In this document: positions 1 through 9,170 of the stretch, piece after piece
How positions within the stretch are numbered: position 1 is the stretch's first letter
How the letters are laid out: each line of letters opens with the position of its first letter
Assembly: GCF_900090225.1 (NCBI RefSeq)
Contig: NZ_FMHY01000002.1
Location: 3,100,001-3,164,000, forward strand
Direction of reading: 5' to 3'
Origin: Micromonospora eburnea
Lineage (GTDB): Bacteria > Actinomycetota > Actinomycetes > Mycobacteriales > Micromonosporaceae
DNA length: 64,000 nucleotides
Program-made: the position numbers and the translations under genes
The notes under the pieces: model-generated
Databases searched by the model: none
What the model was told of the DNA's origin: nothing
Seen by the model: only the letters and a program-made list of their open reading frames with translations

Positions 1-1347
1 CTCAGCTACGCTCCGGTCGACGACGAGACGCTGGCGAGACTCCGTACCCAGCTCAGGGGGTGGAACGACGATCCGCCCGGCTTCGACTGGGCGTGGCGTT
101 CGGTCGCCCAGTACCTGGACCGGCTCGACTCCGGTGTGGCCGTCAACACCGCGTACCTGGTGCCGCAGGGCACGGTGCGGCTGCTGGTGGTCGGCGCGGA
201 GAACCGCCCGGCCACCGCCGACGAGCTGGCGCGGATGCGCCAGGTCGTTCGGCAGGGCCTGGCCGAGGGCGCGGTGGGGATGTCCTCGGGTCTGACCTAC
301 GTCCCCGGCATGTACGCCGACACCGACGAACTGGTCGCGCTCTGCGAGGTGGTCGCCGAGGCCGGCGGCTACTTCTGCCCGCACCACCGCAACTACGGCT
401 CGCACGTGCTGGAGTCGTACGACGAGTGCCTCCAGATCGCCCGCCGGACCGGGGTGGCACTGCATCTGGCCCACTGCCACGTCAGCTTCCCGGTCAACCA
501 GGGCCGGGTCGGCGAACTGGTGGCGATGCTCGACGACGCCGCGGCCAGCGGGGTGGACCTCAGCTTCGACGCCTACCCCTACCTCGCCGCCATGACGTCG
601 CTGCACGCGCTGCTGCCGGGTTGGGCCCAGTCAGGCAGCACCGAGGAGCAGTTGGCCCGGCTGACCGACGCGGGCGTACGGGACCGGCTCACCCACGAAC
701 TCGATGTGCTGGGGACCGACGGCAACCAGGGCCTGCCGGTGGACTGGTCGACGATCGTGGTCTCCGGCATGGCCGGGGCACCCGGCTACCCGGACGTGGT
801 GGGGCACAGCATCGCCGACAGCGCCCGCACGCGGGGCGTGCCACCGGCGCACCTGTGCCTGGACCTCATCGCGGCCAGCCGCTTCGGCGCGTCGTGCCTG
901 ATGTACGCCGGCATCGAGGAGCACGTGCGCACGTTGATGCGCCATCCGCGACACACCGTCGGCAGCGACGGGATCCTGGTCGGCGACCAGCCCCACCCGC
1001 GCGGTTGGGGCAGCTTCGCGCGGGTCCTCGGCCGGTACGTCCGCGAGGAGCAGGTCCTCGACCTCGTCGAGGCGGTGCGGCACATGACCTCGTCGGCGGC
1101 CGACCGGATCGGCGCACCCGACCGGGGCCGGATCCAGGTCGGGGCCGCCGCCGACCTCGTCGTGTTCGACCCGCGAACGGTCGTGGACCTCGCTACCTAC
1201 GAGGACCCACGGCAGCCCCCGGCCGGCATCCCCCACGTCATCGTCAACGGGACGGTCGCGGTCCGCGACGGCCGTCTCACCGGAAGTCGGTCCGGGCGCG
1301 TCGTACGGCGTACCCGTCCGGCCACCCTCACCAGCAAGGAGATCTGA
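1..1347 (+). CDS. N-acyl-D-amino-acid deacylase (5'-truncated)
   Basis: Metal-dependent amidohydrolase that should hydrolyse N-acyl-D-amino acids to the free D-amino acid and a carboxylate. The frame is open from base 1 and ends in TGA, so the N-terminal part, with the first HxH metal motif, lies outside the window. About 448 residues remain of a family that usually has 480-540. Visible family signatures are GMSSGLTYVPGMYA, a CPHHRNYG segment, the HLAHCH metal-binding stretch, FDAYPY, and a late GSDGILVGD segment, followed by the C-terminal strand region typical of composite amidohydrolases (AADLVVFDP). The next gene begins 5 bases downstream, so the two are co-transcribed. Together with the D-threonine aldolase-like enzyme further along, it suggests use of D-amino acid derivatives. 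The exact acyl or amino-acid substrate cannot be read from the sequence. Confidence 0.88.
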   Translation, partial: LSYAPVDDETLARLRTQLRGWNDDPPGFDWAWRSVAQYLDRLDSGVAVNTAYLVPQGTVRLLVVGAENRPATADELARMRQVVRQGLAEGAVGMSSGLTYVPGMYADTDELVALCEVVAEAGGYFCPHHRNYGSHVLESYDECLQIARRTGVALHLAHCHVSFPVNQGRVGELVAMLDDAAASGVDLSFDAYPYLAAMTSLHALLPGWAQSGSTEEQLARLTDAGVRDRLTHELDVLGTDGNQGLPVDWSTIVVSGMAGAPGYPDVVGHSIADSARTRGVPPAHLCLDLIAASRFGASCLMYAGIEEHVRTLMRHPRHTVGSDGILVGDQPHPRGWGSFARVLGRYVREEQVLDLVEAVRHMTSSAADRIGAPDRGRIQVGAAADLVVFDPRTVVDLATYEDPRQPPAGIPHVIVNGTVAVRDGRLTGSRSGRVVRRTRPATLTSKEI

Positions 1348-1352
1348 ACCTG

Positions 1353-2324
1353 ATGCAGGCAGTCGTCTACACCGCGCCGATGGAGCTGACCGTCCTCGAT
1401 GTGCCGGAGCCCACCCCGAAACCGGGTGAGGTCCTGGTCGACGTGCGGGCGGTGGGCATCTGTGGTTCGGAACTGGAGGGCGTGGCCACCCGCAGCCCAT
1501 TCCGGGTACCGCCGTTGATCATGGGACACGAGTTCGCCGGGGTGCGGGTCGACACCGGGGAGCACGTCGTGGTCAACCCGGTGGTCGCCTGCCTCACCTG
1601 CGACCTGTGCGACCGGGGTCTGATCAACGTGTGCCGGAACCGGCAGATCCTCGGCATCCAGCGCCCCGGCGGGTACGGCGAGTTCGTGGCGGTACCCGAG
1701 CAGAACCTGGTGGCCGTCGACTCGGCGGTGCCGTTCACCACGATGGCGTTCACCGAGCCGATCGCCAACGCGGTGCACGCGATGCGGCTGGTCCAGGCGC
1801 ACGACCCCTGGCCCCAGCGCGTCGGCATCATCGGCTGCGGTGCCATCGGGATGGCCCTGGCGCTGGTGGCCAAGGCCCGGGGCGTGCCGCACATCGAGAT
1901 CACCGACCTTTCCGAGGCCAGGCTGGAAAAGGCCCGTGCCCACGGCATCGTGCCGGCCGGGCCCAGCCTCACCGGCGAGGACTACGACGTCATCCTCGAC
2001 TCCGTCGGCAGCGCCGCGACCCGGGGAGCGTCGTTGCGCCTGGTGCGCCCGGGCGGGACGGCGGTCTGGGTCGGCCTGCACGGTCCCGATGCCGAGCTGG
2101 ACGGCCTCGCCATGATCCGCCGGGAGGTCCGGGTCCTGACCGCCTTCTGCTACGACCGCAACGACTTCGAGGTCGCGGCGCGGCTCGTTGAGTCGACGGG
2201 GCCGGAATGGGAGGCGCGGACCCCGGGCTGGGTGGCCACCGCCCCGTTGGCCGAGGGCGCGAAGACCTTCCTCAGCCTGCTCGACGGGCCGACGGACGCG
2301 GTCAAGACGATGCTCGTGCGATGA
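1353..2324 (+). CDS. Zinc-dependent MDR alcohol/polyol dehydrogenase
   Basis: Medium-chain dehydrogenase/reductase of 323 residues, oxidising a secondary alcohol or polyol with NAD(P). The catalytic-zinc region shows GICGSE and GHEFAG. Four cysteines spaced C-x2-C-x2-C-x7-C (CLTCDLCDRGLINVC) form the structural zinc lobe. A Rossmann motif GCGAIG follows in the middle. The family is usually 335-350 residues, so this is slightly short but complete. The ATG at 1353 was chosen over upstream in-frame starts because an AAGGAG lies 11 bases before it and the protein then begins like its family (MQAVVYT). It sits 5 bases after the deacylase. Its substrate is unknown; threonine, sorbitol and galactitol dehydrogenases share these motifs. 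Confidence 0.88.
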   Translation: MQAVVYTAPMELTVLDVPEPTPKPGEVLVDVRAVGICGSELEGVATRSPFRVPPLIMGHEFAGVRVDTGEHVVVNPVVACLTCDLCDRGLINVCRNRQILGIQRPGGYGEFVAVPEQNLVAVDSAVPFTTMAFTEPIANAVHAMRLVQAHDPWPQRVGIIGCGAIGMALALVAKARGVPHIEITDLSEARLEKARAHGIVPAGPSLTGEDYDVILDSVGSAATRGASLRLVRPGGTAVWVGLHGPDAELDGLAMIRREVRVLTAFCYDRNDFEVAARLVESTGPEWEARTPGWVATAPLAEGAKTFLSLLDGPTDAVKTMLVR

Positions 2325-2388
2325 TGCCCGGTCGATTCACACGCGTGCCGACCACCGGCGGCCCCGAGGCGGGAACGAGTGGGACAGG

Positions 2389-3234
2389 ATGAGCACCGGA
2401 GGGGACATGGTGGAGAAGCACAGTGGCCTGAGCGCGGTCAAATCCGCGAGCCGGGTGCTGGACGTGCTGGAGCTGCTGGCACAGCATCAGCAGGGACTGA
2501 CCTTCCCGGAGCTGGTGGAACTGCTCGGTTTTCCCAAGAGCAGTCTCCATGCCCTGCTGTGGACCTTGCACGATCGTGGTTGGGTCGCCCTCGACGAGGA
2601 CACCCGGCGGTACCGCACCGGGGTGCGGGCCTGGGAGGCCGGGCAGGGGTTCGTGCACGGTGTGGACCTGGTCCGGGTCGCGGATCGGCACCTGCGTAAC
2701 GCGCGAGCGGAACTCGACGAGACCGTCCAGCTCGCGATCCTCGACGGAACCGACGTCGTGTACGTGGCCAAGGTGGAAGCCAACCACCCGTTCCAGCTCG
2801 TCTCGCGCGTCGGGATGCGGCTGCCCGCGTACGCGACTGGGCTGGGCAAGGTCCTCCTGGCCGCGTTGCCGCCGGCGGAGCTCGAGGCGCGGTTCGAGGC
2901 GTTCAACTTCGAGCGCTTCACCGACCGTACGCTGACCTCCTTCGCGGACCTGGTCGACCGACTCGCCCAGATCCGTAAGGACGGGTTCGGTGAGGACGAC
3001 GGGGAGTACACCGAGGGCATCTTCTGCGTGGCCGCGCCGGTGCGGGATCACACCGGCGCGGTCGTGGCGGCCCTGAGCTGTAGCGCGCCTCGGCCCCGGC
3101 TCGACGCGCGCGAGGTCGATCCCCAACGGATCCGCGAGCTGGTCCGGGCGCACGGCCACGCCCTGTCCACCGACCTCGGCTGGTCGGGAGCGACCAGCGG
3201 CACCAACCCGCGTATCCCGAGCACCCGACGCTGA
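2389..3234 (+). CDS. IclR-family transcriptional regulator
   Basis: DNA-binding regulator of 281 residues with the IclR layout: an N-terminal winged helix-turn-helix (about residues 20-80, containing LTFPELVELLGFPKSSLHALLWTL) and a C-terminal effector-binding domain with the typical ATGLGKVLLA and APVRDHTGAVVAALS segments. It is the third gene of the plus-strand set and probably controls it in response to a small catabolite. A second ATG at 2407 has a closer GGAGG and would give a protein six residues shorter; both starts are plausible. A second, divergent IclR gene lies at 10.1-10.9 kb. Confidence 0.9.
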   Translation: MSTGGDMVEKHSGLSAVKSASRVLDVLELLAQHQQGLTFPELVELLGFPKSSLHALLWTLHDRGWVALDEDTRRYRTGVRAWEAGQGFVHGVDLVRVADRHLRNARAELDETVQLAILDGTDVVYVAKVEANHPFQLVSRVGMRLPAYATGLGKVLLAALPPAELEARFEAFNFERFTDRTLTSFADLVDRLAQIRKDGFGEDDGEYTEGIFCVAAPVRDHTGAVVAALSCSAPRPRLDAREVDPQRIRELVRAHGHALSTDLGWSGATSGTNPRIPSTRR

Positions 3235-3325
3235 CGCAGCCAACCGTCCGCGCGGGCCGCCCACCGTCAAGCGGTGCCTTCCGGCGCCGCCGCCAGCACG
3301 TCATCACCACCTACCGGGAGCACCA

Positions 3326-4468
3326 GTGACCGCCACGCACCCCGATGCCCTCGCCGTACCCGCTGACCTGGAGACCCCGAGCCTGGTCGTCGACCTCGAC
3401 GTGCTGGAGCGCAACCTCGACGAGATGGCAAACCTGTGCCGCGGGCACGGCGTGGAGCTTCTGCCGCACGCCAAGACACACCGAGTGCCGCAGATCGGGC
3501 TGCTGCAGATCGCGCGTGGCGCGGACGGGCTGTGCGTCGCGAAGCTGGGCGAGGCGGAGGCCTTCGCCGACGCCGGCGTCTCCCGGATGACCGTCGGCTA
3601 TCCGGTGGTGGGGCGGGACAAGGCGCTGCGGGCCCGCCGGCTCGCGGAGCGGGTCGACCTCACCCTCGGAGTGGACAGCGTCGACGGCGCGCGCTCCATC
3701 GGCGAGGTCTTCGCCCAGGACGGTCGCGAGATCAAACTGATCCTCATCGTCGACAGTGGCCTGGGCCGGGTTGGCGTCCAGCCGGGCGAGGCGGCGATGG
3801 CCACCCGGCTCATCAACGAGGTCCCCGGGGTGCGGGTCACCGGGGTGATGACCCACGAGGGCTGGGTGTACGCCGCACCCGACCGGGCGGACCTGCACGC
3901 CCGCTCCCAGGCGGCGGCGGCGCTGATGGTCGGCGCCGCCGAGTCGATCCGGGCCGACGGCACGCCGCTGCCGACCGTCTCCCTCGGTGCGTCGGCCTCG
4001 GCCCGCCTCGCCGCCGGGATGCCCGGGGTCACCCAGATCCGCCCCGGCATCTACGCCTTCAACGATCTGGGGCAGATCGCGCTCGGCAACGCCACCACCC
4101 AGACCTGCGCCGTCCGGGTGCTGGCCACCGTGGTCAGCCACCCGGACCCGCGGCGGGCCTGCATCGACGCGGGTTCCAAGGCGTTGAGCCAGGACGGGCT
4201 GCCCGCCGCGGCGCACCTCGGGCGGTATCCCGGGCACGGGCTCCTGGTGGGGCTGCCCGGCTGGCGTATCGAGCGGCTCTCCGAGGAGCACGGCTGGCTG
4301 CGCTGGCACGGCCCGGGCGAGCCGACTCCGCTGCGGGTCGGCCAGCGGGTGCAGGTCGTACCCAATCACGTGTGCACCGTCTTCTCCAGCCTGAACGAGG
4401 CGACCGCCGTGCGCCAGGGCGAGGTCGAGGCGACCTGGACGACGATCGGTCCCGGCGCGTCCCGCTGA
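3326..4468 (+). CDS. D-threonine aldolase / D-serine dehydratase-like PLP enzyme
   Basis: PLP enzyme of the fold-type III group that includes metal-activated D-threonine aldolase and eukaryotic-type D-serine dehydratase; 380 residues, normal length. The alanine-racemase-like barrel comes first, with the probable Schiff-base lysine Lys50 in HAKTHR. The C-terminal domain ends with PNHVCTVFSS, whose His and Cys are zinc ligands in D-serine dehydratases. The GTG start has a GGGAG six bases upstream. It is the last gene of a plus-strand set with the D-aminoacylase and converges on lutC. Cleavage of a beta-hydroxy-D-amino acid or deamination of D-serine are both possible; the sequence does not separate them. 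Confidence 0.85.
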   Translation: MTATHPDALAVPADLETPSLVVDLDVLERNLDEMANLCRGHGVELLPHAKTHRVPQIGLLQIARGADGLCVAKLGEAEAFADAGVSRMTVGYPVVGRDKALRARRLAERVDLTLGVDSVDGARSIGEVFAQDGREIKLILIVDSGLGRVGVQPGEAAMATRLINEVPGVRVTGVMTHEGWVYAAPDRADLHARSQAAAALMVGAAESIRADGTPLPTVSLGASASARLAAGMPGVTQIRPGIYAFNDLGQIALGNATTQTCAVRVLATVVSHPDPRRACIDAGSKALSQDGLPAAAHLGRYPGHGLLVGLPGWRIERLSEEHGWLRWHGPGEPTPLRVGQRVQVVPNHVCTVFSSLNEATAVRQGEVEATWTTIGPGASR

Positions 4469-4655
4469 CGAACCCAGTGGCCGGCGCGGGCAGGCCGATG
4501 GCAGGGTGGCGAGCCAGCTGGGTCGCGGGGTGTGGACGCCGCTCGTAGGCCGCGGGCGACCGCTGGCGGTGCGGCCGCCGACGGGTCGGGCGGGGACGGT
4601 GCGGACGGGCGACCGATTCGGCGAGGCCGAGCAGCAGCGGCTCGTGCTGCGTGTG

Positions 4656-5270
4656 TCAGTCGACGATGAGGACGTCGAGGCGCCGCGGACCGTGCACTCC
4701 CTCGACCCGGGACAGTTCGATGTCGCTGGTGGCCGACGGACCGGAGACGAGGGTGAGCGGGCGGGTCGGCTCGGCCAACCGGGCGAGCGCCTCCGGCACG
4801 CCGAAGACGATCTGGTCGGTGGCCACCACACAGAGGTGATGATCGGGGATCAGGCTGAGCAGCCGACGCCCCTGGCCGGTGCCGGCGTCGAGCATGATGG
4901 TGCCGGTCTGGGCGACCGCCACCGCGCAACCGGTGAGCACCGCCCGCCCCGGTGCGTCGAGGTCGGCCACGGCCAACGGCGGGTCACCGTCGCGCACCAG
5001 TTTTCCCCGGTACGCCGACAACCACGCGTCGGGAATGCCCGGCGGGACGATGGTGGCGGTGGCGTCGGCCAGCAGTTCGGCGACGGCCGAGGGCAGCTCG
5101 GGTGCGGCACAGCGGCGTACCGTGGCCCGGTAGTCGGCCAGTCGGTCGGCCAGCAGCGCGACCAGGTCCTCGTCGGCCGGTCCGGTCCGGCGGTAGTCAC
5201 GCGGCACCGTCACCGGTGTGGTCGGGCGGGCGGCACGGAGCCGGGCCAGGATCTGTTCACGTGCGTTCAT
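4656..5270 (-). CDS. lutC: LutC, lactate utilization protein (LUD domain)
   Basis: LUD-domain protein of 204 residues, the third subunit of the LutABC L-lactate oxidase system that passes electrons from lactate (or a related 2-hydroxy acid) to the respiratory chain. The LUD core is visible in AVAQTGTIMLDAG and LCVVATDQIVFGVPEALARL. The ATG at 5270 overlaps the end of lutB by 14 bases, so translation is coupled. Upstream in-frame extension was rejected because it only reads through lutB. It is the last gene of the minus-strand set and converges on the D-threonine aldolase-like gene across a 187-base gap in which no clear terminator was seen. Confidence 0.9.
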   Translation of the reverse strand: MNAREQILARLRAARPTTPVTVPRDYRRTGPADEDLVALLADRLADYRATVRRCAAPELPSAVAELLADATATIVPPGIPDAWLSAYRGKLVRDGDPPLAVADLDAPGRAVLTGCAVAVAQTGTIMLDAGTGQGRRLLSLIPDHHLCVVATDQIVFGVPEALARLAEPTRPLTLVSGPSATSDIELSRVEGVHGPRRLDVLIVD

Positions 5271-6711
5271 GCGTACGCCACCATTCCCGGAAAGTCTGCT
5301 TCGGCGGTAGGGGCAGGTCCCGGCTGGCCGTCCAGCCGGACAGCGGCCAGGGCAGGCGGCGCAACGCTCCCCGCCGGCCGGCCACGGCCCGCAGCGGGTA
5401 GGCACCCCGGCGGGCGGCGCGCAGCGCGGCGGCATAACGCTTGCGATCGCGCATCACCCACGCCATCGACCGGAATGCGGTGCGCTCGACCGACGGCCGG
5501 TCCCGGGTGGCGTCGACCCCCCGCTGCCGCAGGTGCACCAGCACCTCCGGAATGTTGATCCGCACCGGGCAGGCGTCGAAGCACGCGCCGCAGAGCGTCG
5601 AGGCGTACGGCAGGGTGCGGTTGGCTCCGCCGTGCGGGCCGGTCATCTGGGGCGAGAGGATCGCCCCGATCGGCCCGGGATAGACCGACCCGTACGCGTG
5701 ACCGCCGACCCGCTCGTAGACCGGACACACGTTGAGGCACGCCGAGCAGCGGATGCACCGCAGCGCCTGACGCCCCGTCGGATCGGCGAGGGTGGCGGTA
5801 CGGCCGTTGTCGACCAGCACGATGTGCACCGTCTGCGGTCCGTCGCCCGGCGTCACCCCGGTCCACATCGACGTGTACGGGTTCATCCGCTCCCCGGTGG
5901 ACGAGCGGGGCAGCAGTTGGAGGAAGACCTCCAGGTCCGCGAAGCTGGGCAGGATCTTCTCGACGCCGACCACGGAGATCAGCGTCTCCGGCAGGGTGAG
6001 GCACATCCGGCCGTTGCCCTCGGACTCGACCACGACCAGGGTGCCGGACTCGGCGACGGCGAAGTTCGCGCCGGAGACGGCGACCCGGGCGGACAGGAAC
6101 CTGGCCCGCAGGTGCCGGCGGGCCGCCTCGGCGAGCGCCGCCGGCTCGTCGGTCAACGCGGCGGCGTCGACCCCGGGCATCCGGCCGGCGAAGATGTCGC
6201 GGATCTGGCCCCGGTTGTAGTGGATCGCCGGCACCAGGATGTGCGAGGGGGTGTCCCCGGCGAGCTGGACGATCAGCTCGGCGAGGTCGGTTTCGATCGC
6301 CTCGACTCCGGCCGCCTCCAGGGCCTCGTTGAGCCCGATCTCCTGGGTCGCCATCGACTTGACCTTGACGACCTCGCTGGCGCCGGTCTCCCGTACCAGG
6401 CGGGTCACCAGGGCGTTGGCCTCGGCGGCGTCCCGGGCCCAGTGCACCGTCGCGCCGGCCTCGGTCGCCGCCTTCTCGAACTGCTCCAGCAACTCCGGCA
6501 ACCGGTGCAGCACGTCGTCCTTGATCGCCGCGCCGGCCTGGCGCAGCTCCTCCCAGTCGGGCACCTCACCGACCACCTGCGACCGCTTGTCGCGGATCGT
6601 GTGGGTGGCCCGGCGCAGGTTGGCGCGCAACTGTGCGTCCCGCAACTCGGCTGCGGCGGCCACCGGGAACGGTTGACGCGCGGCGATGTTGCCCGAGCCG
6701 TACGCCGTCAC
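5257..6711 (-). CDS. lutB: LutB, iron-sulfur lactate utilization protein
   Basis: Iron-sulfur subunit of the LutABC system, 484 residues. An N-terminal LUD domain (KVKSMATQEIGLNEALE, and VAESGTLVVVESEGNGR) is followed by two ferredoxin-like clusters: CIRCSACLNVCP near residue 318 and CGACFDACP near residue 372. These should hold two 4Fe-4S centres. The GTG start overlaps the lutA stop as GTGA. The C-terminal 90 residues are basic and Arg-rich and end in WWRTHERT, as in family members. The usual substrate is L-lactate; next to hydroxy- and amino-acid catabolic genes a different 2-hydroxy acid is possible. Confidence 0.92.
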   Translation of the reverse strand: MTAYGSGNIAARQPFPVAAAAELRDAQLRANLRRATHTIRDKRSQVVGEVPDWEELRQAGAAIKDDVLHRLPELLEQFEKAATEAGATVHWARDAAEANALVTRLVRETGASEVVKVKSMATQEIGLNEALEAAGVEAIETDLAELIVQLAGDTPSHILVPAIHYNRGQIRDIFAGRMPGVDAAALTDEPAALAEAARRHLRARFLSARVAVSGANFAVAESGTLVVVESEGNGRMCLTLPETLISVVGVEKILPSFADLEVFLQLLPRSSTGERMNPYTSMWTGVTPGDGPQTVHIVLVDNGRTATLADPTGRQALRCIRCSACLNVCPVYERVGGHAYGSVYPGPIGAILSPQMTGPHGGANRTLPYASTLCGACFDACPVRINIPEVLVHLRQRGVDATRDRPSVERTAFRSMAWVMRDRKRYAAALRAARRGAYPLRAVAGRRGALRRLPWPLSGWTASRDLPLPPKQTFREWWRTHERT

Positions 6712-7433
6712 GACAGGCCTCCCGCCAGGATCTCCGCGTAGTGGACCGCCCGGACCCGGGTGCCCCGCCGGGACAGCCCGCCGCCGATGTGCATGAGACA
6801 GGAGTTGTCCGCCGCCGTCACGTACTCGGCGCCGGTGTCGCAGACCGCCGCGCACTTGTCGGCGAGCATCGCCCCGGAGACCGCGGCGTTCTTCACCGCG
6901 AACGTTCCGCCGAAACCGCAGCACTCGTCGGCGCCGGGCAGCTCGACCAGGTCGATGTCACGTACCTGGCGCAGCAGGGTGAGCGGGCGGTCCCCGAGTC
7001 GCAGCATCCGCAGCCCGTGACAGGTCGGGTGGTAGGTCACCCGGTGCGGGAACCTCGCCCCGGTGTCGGTCACCCCGAGTACGTCGACCAGCAGCTCGGA
7101 CAGCTCGTACGTCCTCGGGGCGACCTGGGCGACCGCTGCGGACAGCCCCGGATCGTCCTCGGCCAGCCGCGGGTACGCGTCGCGGACCATCGCCGCGCAG
7201 GAACCGGACGGGGCGACGACCGCCTCGTAGCCGCCGAAGGTGTCGACGTAGTTGCGTACCAGGGGCACCGCCTCGGCCCGGTACCCGCTGTTCGCGTGCA
7301 TCTGGCCGCAGCAGGTCTGGGCCATCGGGAACTCCACGGTGTGGCCGAGGCGCTCCAGGATCCGGACCACGGCCTGTCCGGTGCGGGCGAACATCAGGTC
7401 GTTGACGCAGGTGATGAAGAGTGCGATGCGCAT
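6708..7433 (-). CDS. lutA: LutA, CCG-domain oxidoreductase subunit
   Basis: First subunit of the LutABC lactate oxidase system, 241 residues. It has the two cysteine-rich CCG domains that bind an iron-sulfur cluster, seen as TCCGQMHANSGY near residue 38 and ECCGFGGTFAVKN near residue 172. The start MRIALFITCVNDL is typical of LutA. It lies 40 bases downstream of the RidA-like gene and is translationally coupled to lutB. Confidence 0.92.
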   Translation of the reverse strand: MRIALFITCVNDLMFARTGQAVVRILERLGHTVEFPMAQTCCGQMHANSGYRAEAVPLVRNYVDTFGGYEAVVAPSGSCAAMVRDAYPRLAEDDPGLSAAVAQVAPRTYELSELLVDVLGVTDTGARFPHRVTYHPTCHGLRMLRLGDRPLTLLRQVRDIDLVELPGADECCGFGGTFAVKNAAVSGAMLADKCAAVCDTGAEYVTAADNSCLMHIGGGLSRRGTRVRAVHYAEILAGGLS

Positions 7434-7473
7434 CTGGTCTCGTCTTCGGGAAAGGGGGTCGGGGCTCGGCGGA

Positions 7474-7878
7474 TCAGCCGGCTTCCGGCAACACCGCGAG
7501 CGCGTCCACCTCGATCAGCATCGACTCCTGTGGGAGCGTGACGAAGACCGTGGTCCGGGCCGGGAACGGCTCGGTGAAGAACTCGCGGTACACCTCGTTC
7601 ATCGGCTCGAAGTGCGCCCGGTCGGTCAGGAACACCCGGACCTGGAGCACGTCACCGGCGGTGGCGCCGGAGGCGGCGAGGGCCGCCAGCACGTTGGCCA
7701 TCGTCTGCCGGGTCTGCTCGGTGATGTCCGGCGAGAGGTTGCCGTCGGCGTCGAAGCCCCCCTGTCCGGCCACGGCCACCATGGTGCCGATCCGTACGCT
7801 CGGCGCATACGGGCCGCCCGGCGGGGGAGTGTTTGGCGACTCGGCAGCGATGCGGCGGTTGGCGGGTCGTGCGGTCAC
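7474..7878 (-). CDS. RidA/YjgF-family protein
   Basis: Small RidA-fold protein of 134 residues. Family members hydrolyse reactive enamine/imine intermediates made by PLP enzymes, or act as deaminases in amino-acid breakdown. Recognisable segments are GTMVAVAGQGGFDADG, ASGATAGDVLQVRVFLTD and a C-terminal ESMLIEVDALAVLP. The canonical RidA arginine near the start of the last strands is replaced by a TTVFVTLP context, so it may belong to a non-RidA subfamily. The GTG start has a GGAG nine bases upstream and overlaps the preceding stop as GTGA. Confidence 0.85.
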   Translation of the reverse strand: MTARPANRRIAAESPNTPPPGGPYAPSVRIGTMVAVAGQGGFDADGNLSPDITEQTRQTMANVLAALAASGATAGDVLQVRVFLTDRAHFEPMNEVYREFFTEPFPARTTVFVTLPQESMLIEVDALAVLPEAG

Positions 7879-9128
7879 GGTTGTCTCCTGTCGGTGTCCG
7901 GTCGGTCCGCGAGTCGTCCCGGGTCGGAATGGTTCGCGAGTCGGGCCGCGACCTCCGGCACCCAGCCGAGCACCGCGGCCGGCGCCATGGCGAGGTTGTA
8001 GAGCGCGAAGCGCGCGATGCCGACCGCGAGGCCCTGCTCGATCTTGGCCCACAGGGTGTCCACGTCCCGGTGGTGGCTGTTCCAGATGGTTTGTAGCATC
8101 TGCAACCGGCCCGGCGGCATGAGCGCGGTGGCGATGTCGAGGTCGCGGGCCACGTCGGCCGGATCGGGGTGGTACGGCATCAGGGCGACACCGTCGGCGA
8201 TCGCCGCGATCGAACCGAGGTCCAGGCCCTCCATCCAGTTGTGCGCCGCGGGCCGTGCCCACACCGCCGAGCCGGAGACCACCCGTACGCCGTGCCGGTG
8301 CCCGCGCTCGACCACCCGATGGAGCAGGTCGTTCACCACCTCGCAGCGCATCCGCAGGTAGGCGGCCAGATCTGGCCGGCTGACCAGCAGGGTGGCGAGT
8401 TCGGAGCCGTCGTCAGGGGTACGGACCCCGGCCAGGGGAGCGTTCCAGTCCCGACCGAGCCGGTCGGCGACCCAGCTCCGCAGCGCGGTGGCGTCGATGC
8501 CGCGCTCCTGCCCCGCCGCCAGGCAGGACGGGCAGAAGCAGAGCGAGAGCAACAACCGGCGGGCCGGGTCCAGTCGTACCGCCCACAGCTCGTGCGGGTG
8601 GCCGTGTCCGGCCAGGGTGTAGGAGAGGCTCTCGATCATGAGCTCGTCGAAGTGGCCGGTGGCCGCCACGGCGGTGGCGAGTTCGACCACGTACTGCGCC
8701 ACCTCGGGATTCGCCGGGCACAGCCCATGTCCGGATCGGTCACCGAAGCAGTTCTCCAGGGCCTGTTCCGGGTACTCCTCGGCCAGCTTGGACTGGTGCA
8801 GGGCGATGGTCCAGCCGGTGAGCGCCATCCCGTGTTGCCGGGCGGCGGCCGCCAACCGGGGGTAGAGGTCGGGCTGTCGGCGGGCCAGTTGGCCCGGGCT
8901 CGGGGCGAGCATGCCGAAGGCCGAGGTGTCCAACGGCAGGTGGGCGACGTTCGGCTCGATGACCACGTGCACCCCGGCCGTCCGGCGGGGGCGGATGGTC
9001 TCGGCGGAGTGGTAGGCGGTGGCCACCTCGATTCGGCGCACCCCGAGGGCGGCGAGTTCGGCGACGGCTGCCTCGGGACTGGGGTCGGTGAGGTCCCACG
9101 GATAGGCGAACATGCCCAGCTCGGTCAC
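7875..9128 (-). CDS. Conserved protein of unknown function, probable TIM barrel
   Basis: A 417-residue soluble protein I cannot assign to a named enzyme. It begins MTELGMFAYPWDL and has strand/helix periodicity with segments such as VHVVIEPNVAHLPL, LALTGWTIALHQSKLAEEYP-like glycosidase-style loops, and two cysteines in CFCPSCLAAGQERG that recall a small metal site. The distribution of motifs resembles sugar-phosphate isomerase or alpha-glucosidase-like TIM barrels. It is embedded between an amidohydrolase and a RidA gene with GTGA overlap downstream, so it should act in the same catabolic route. The GTG start is preceded by GGAGGG at suitable distance. Confidence 0.7.
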   Translation of the reverse strand: MTELGMFAYPWDLTDPSPEAAVAELAALGVRRIEVATAYHSAETIRPRRTAGVHVVIEPNVAHLPLDTSAFGMLAPSPGQLARRQPDLYPRLAAAARQHGMALTGWTIALHQSKLAEEYPEQALENCFGDRSGHGLCPANPEVAQYVVELATAVAATGHFDELMIESLSYTLAGHGHPHELWAVRLDPARRLLLSLCFCPSCLAAGQERGIDATALRSWVADRLGRDWNAPLAGVRTPDDGSELATLLVSRPDLAAYLRMRCEVVNDLLHRVVERGHRHGVRVVSGSAVWARPAAHNWMEGLDLGSIAAIADGVALMPYHPDPADVARDLDIATALMPPGRLQMLQTIWNSHHRDVDTLWAKIEQGLAVGIARFALYNLAMAPAAVLGWVPEVAARLANHSDPGRLADRPDTDRRQP

Positions 9129-9170
9129 GGACGCTCTTCCCTCCTCGGTTCGTGGTTCGGGCTGCTGGCC

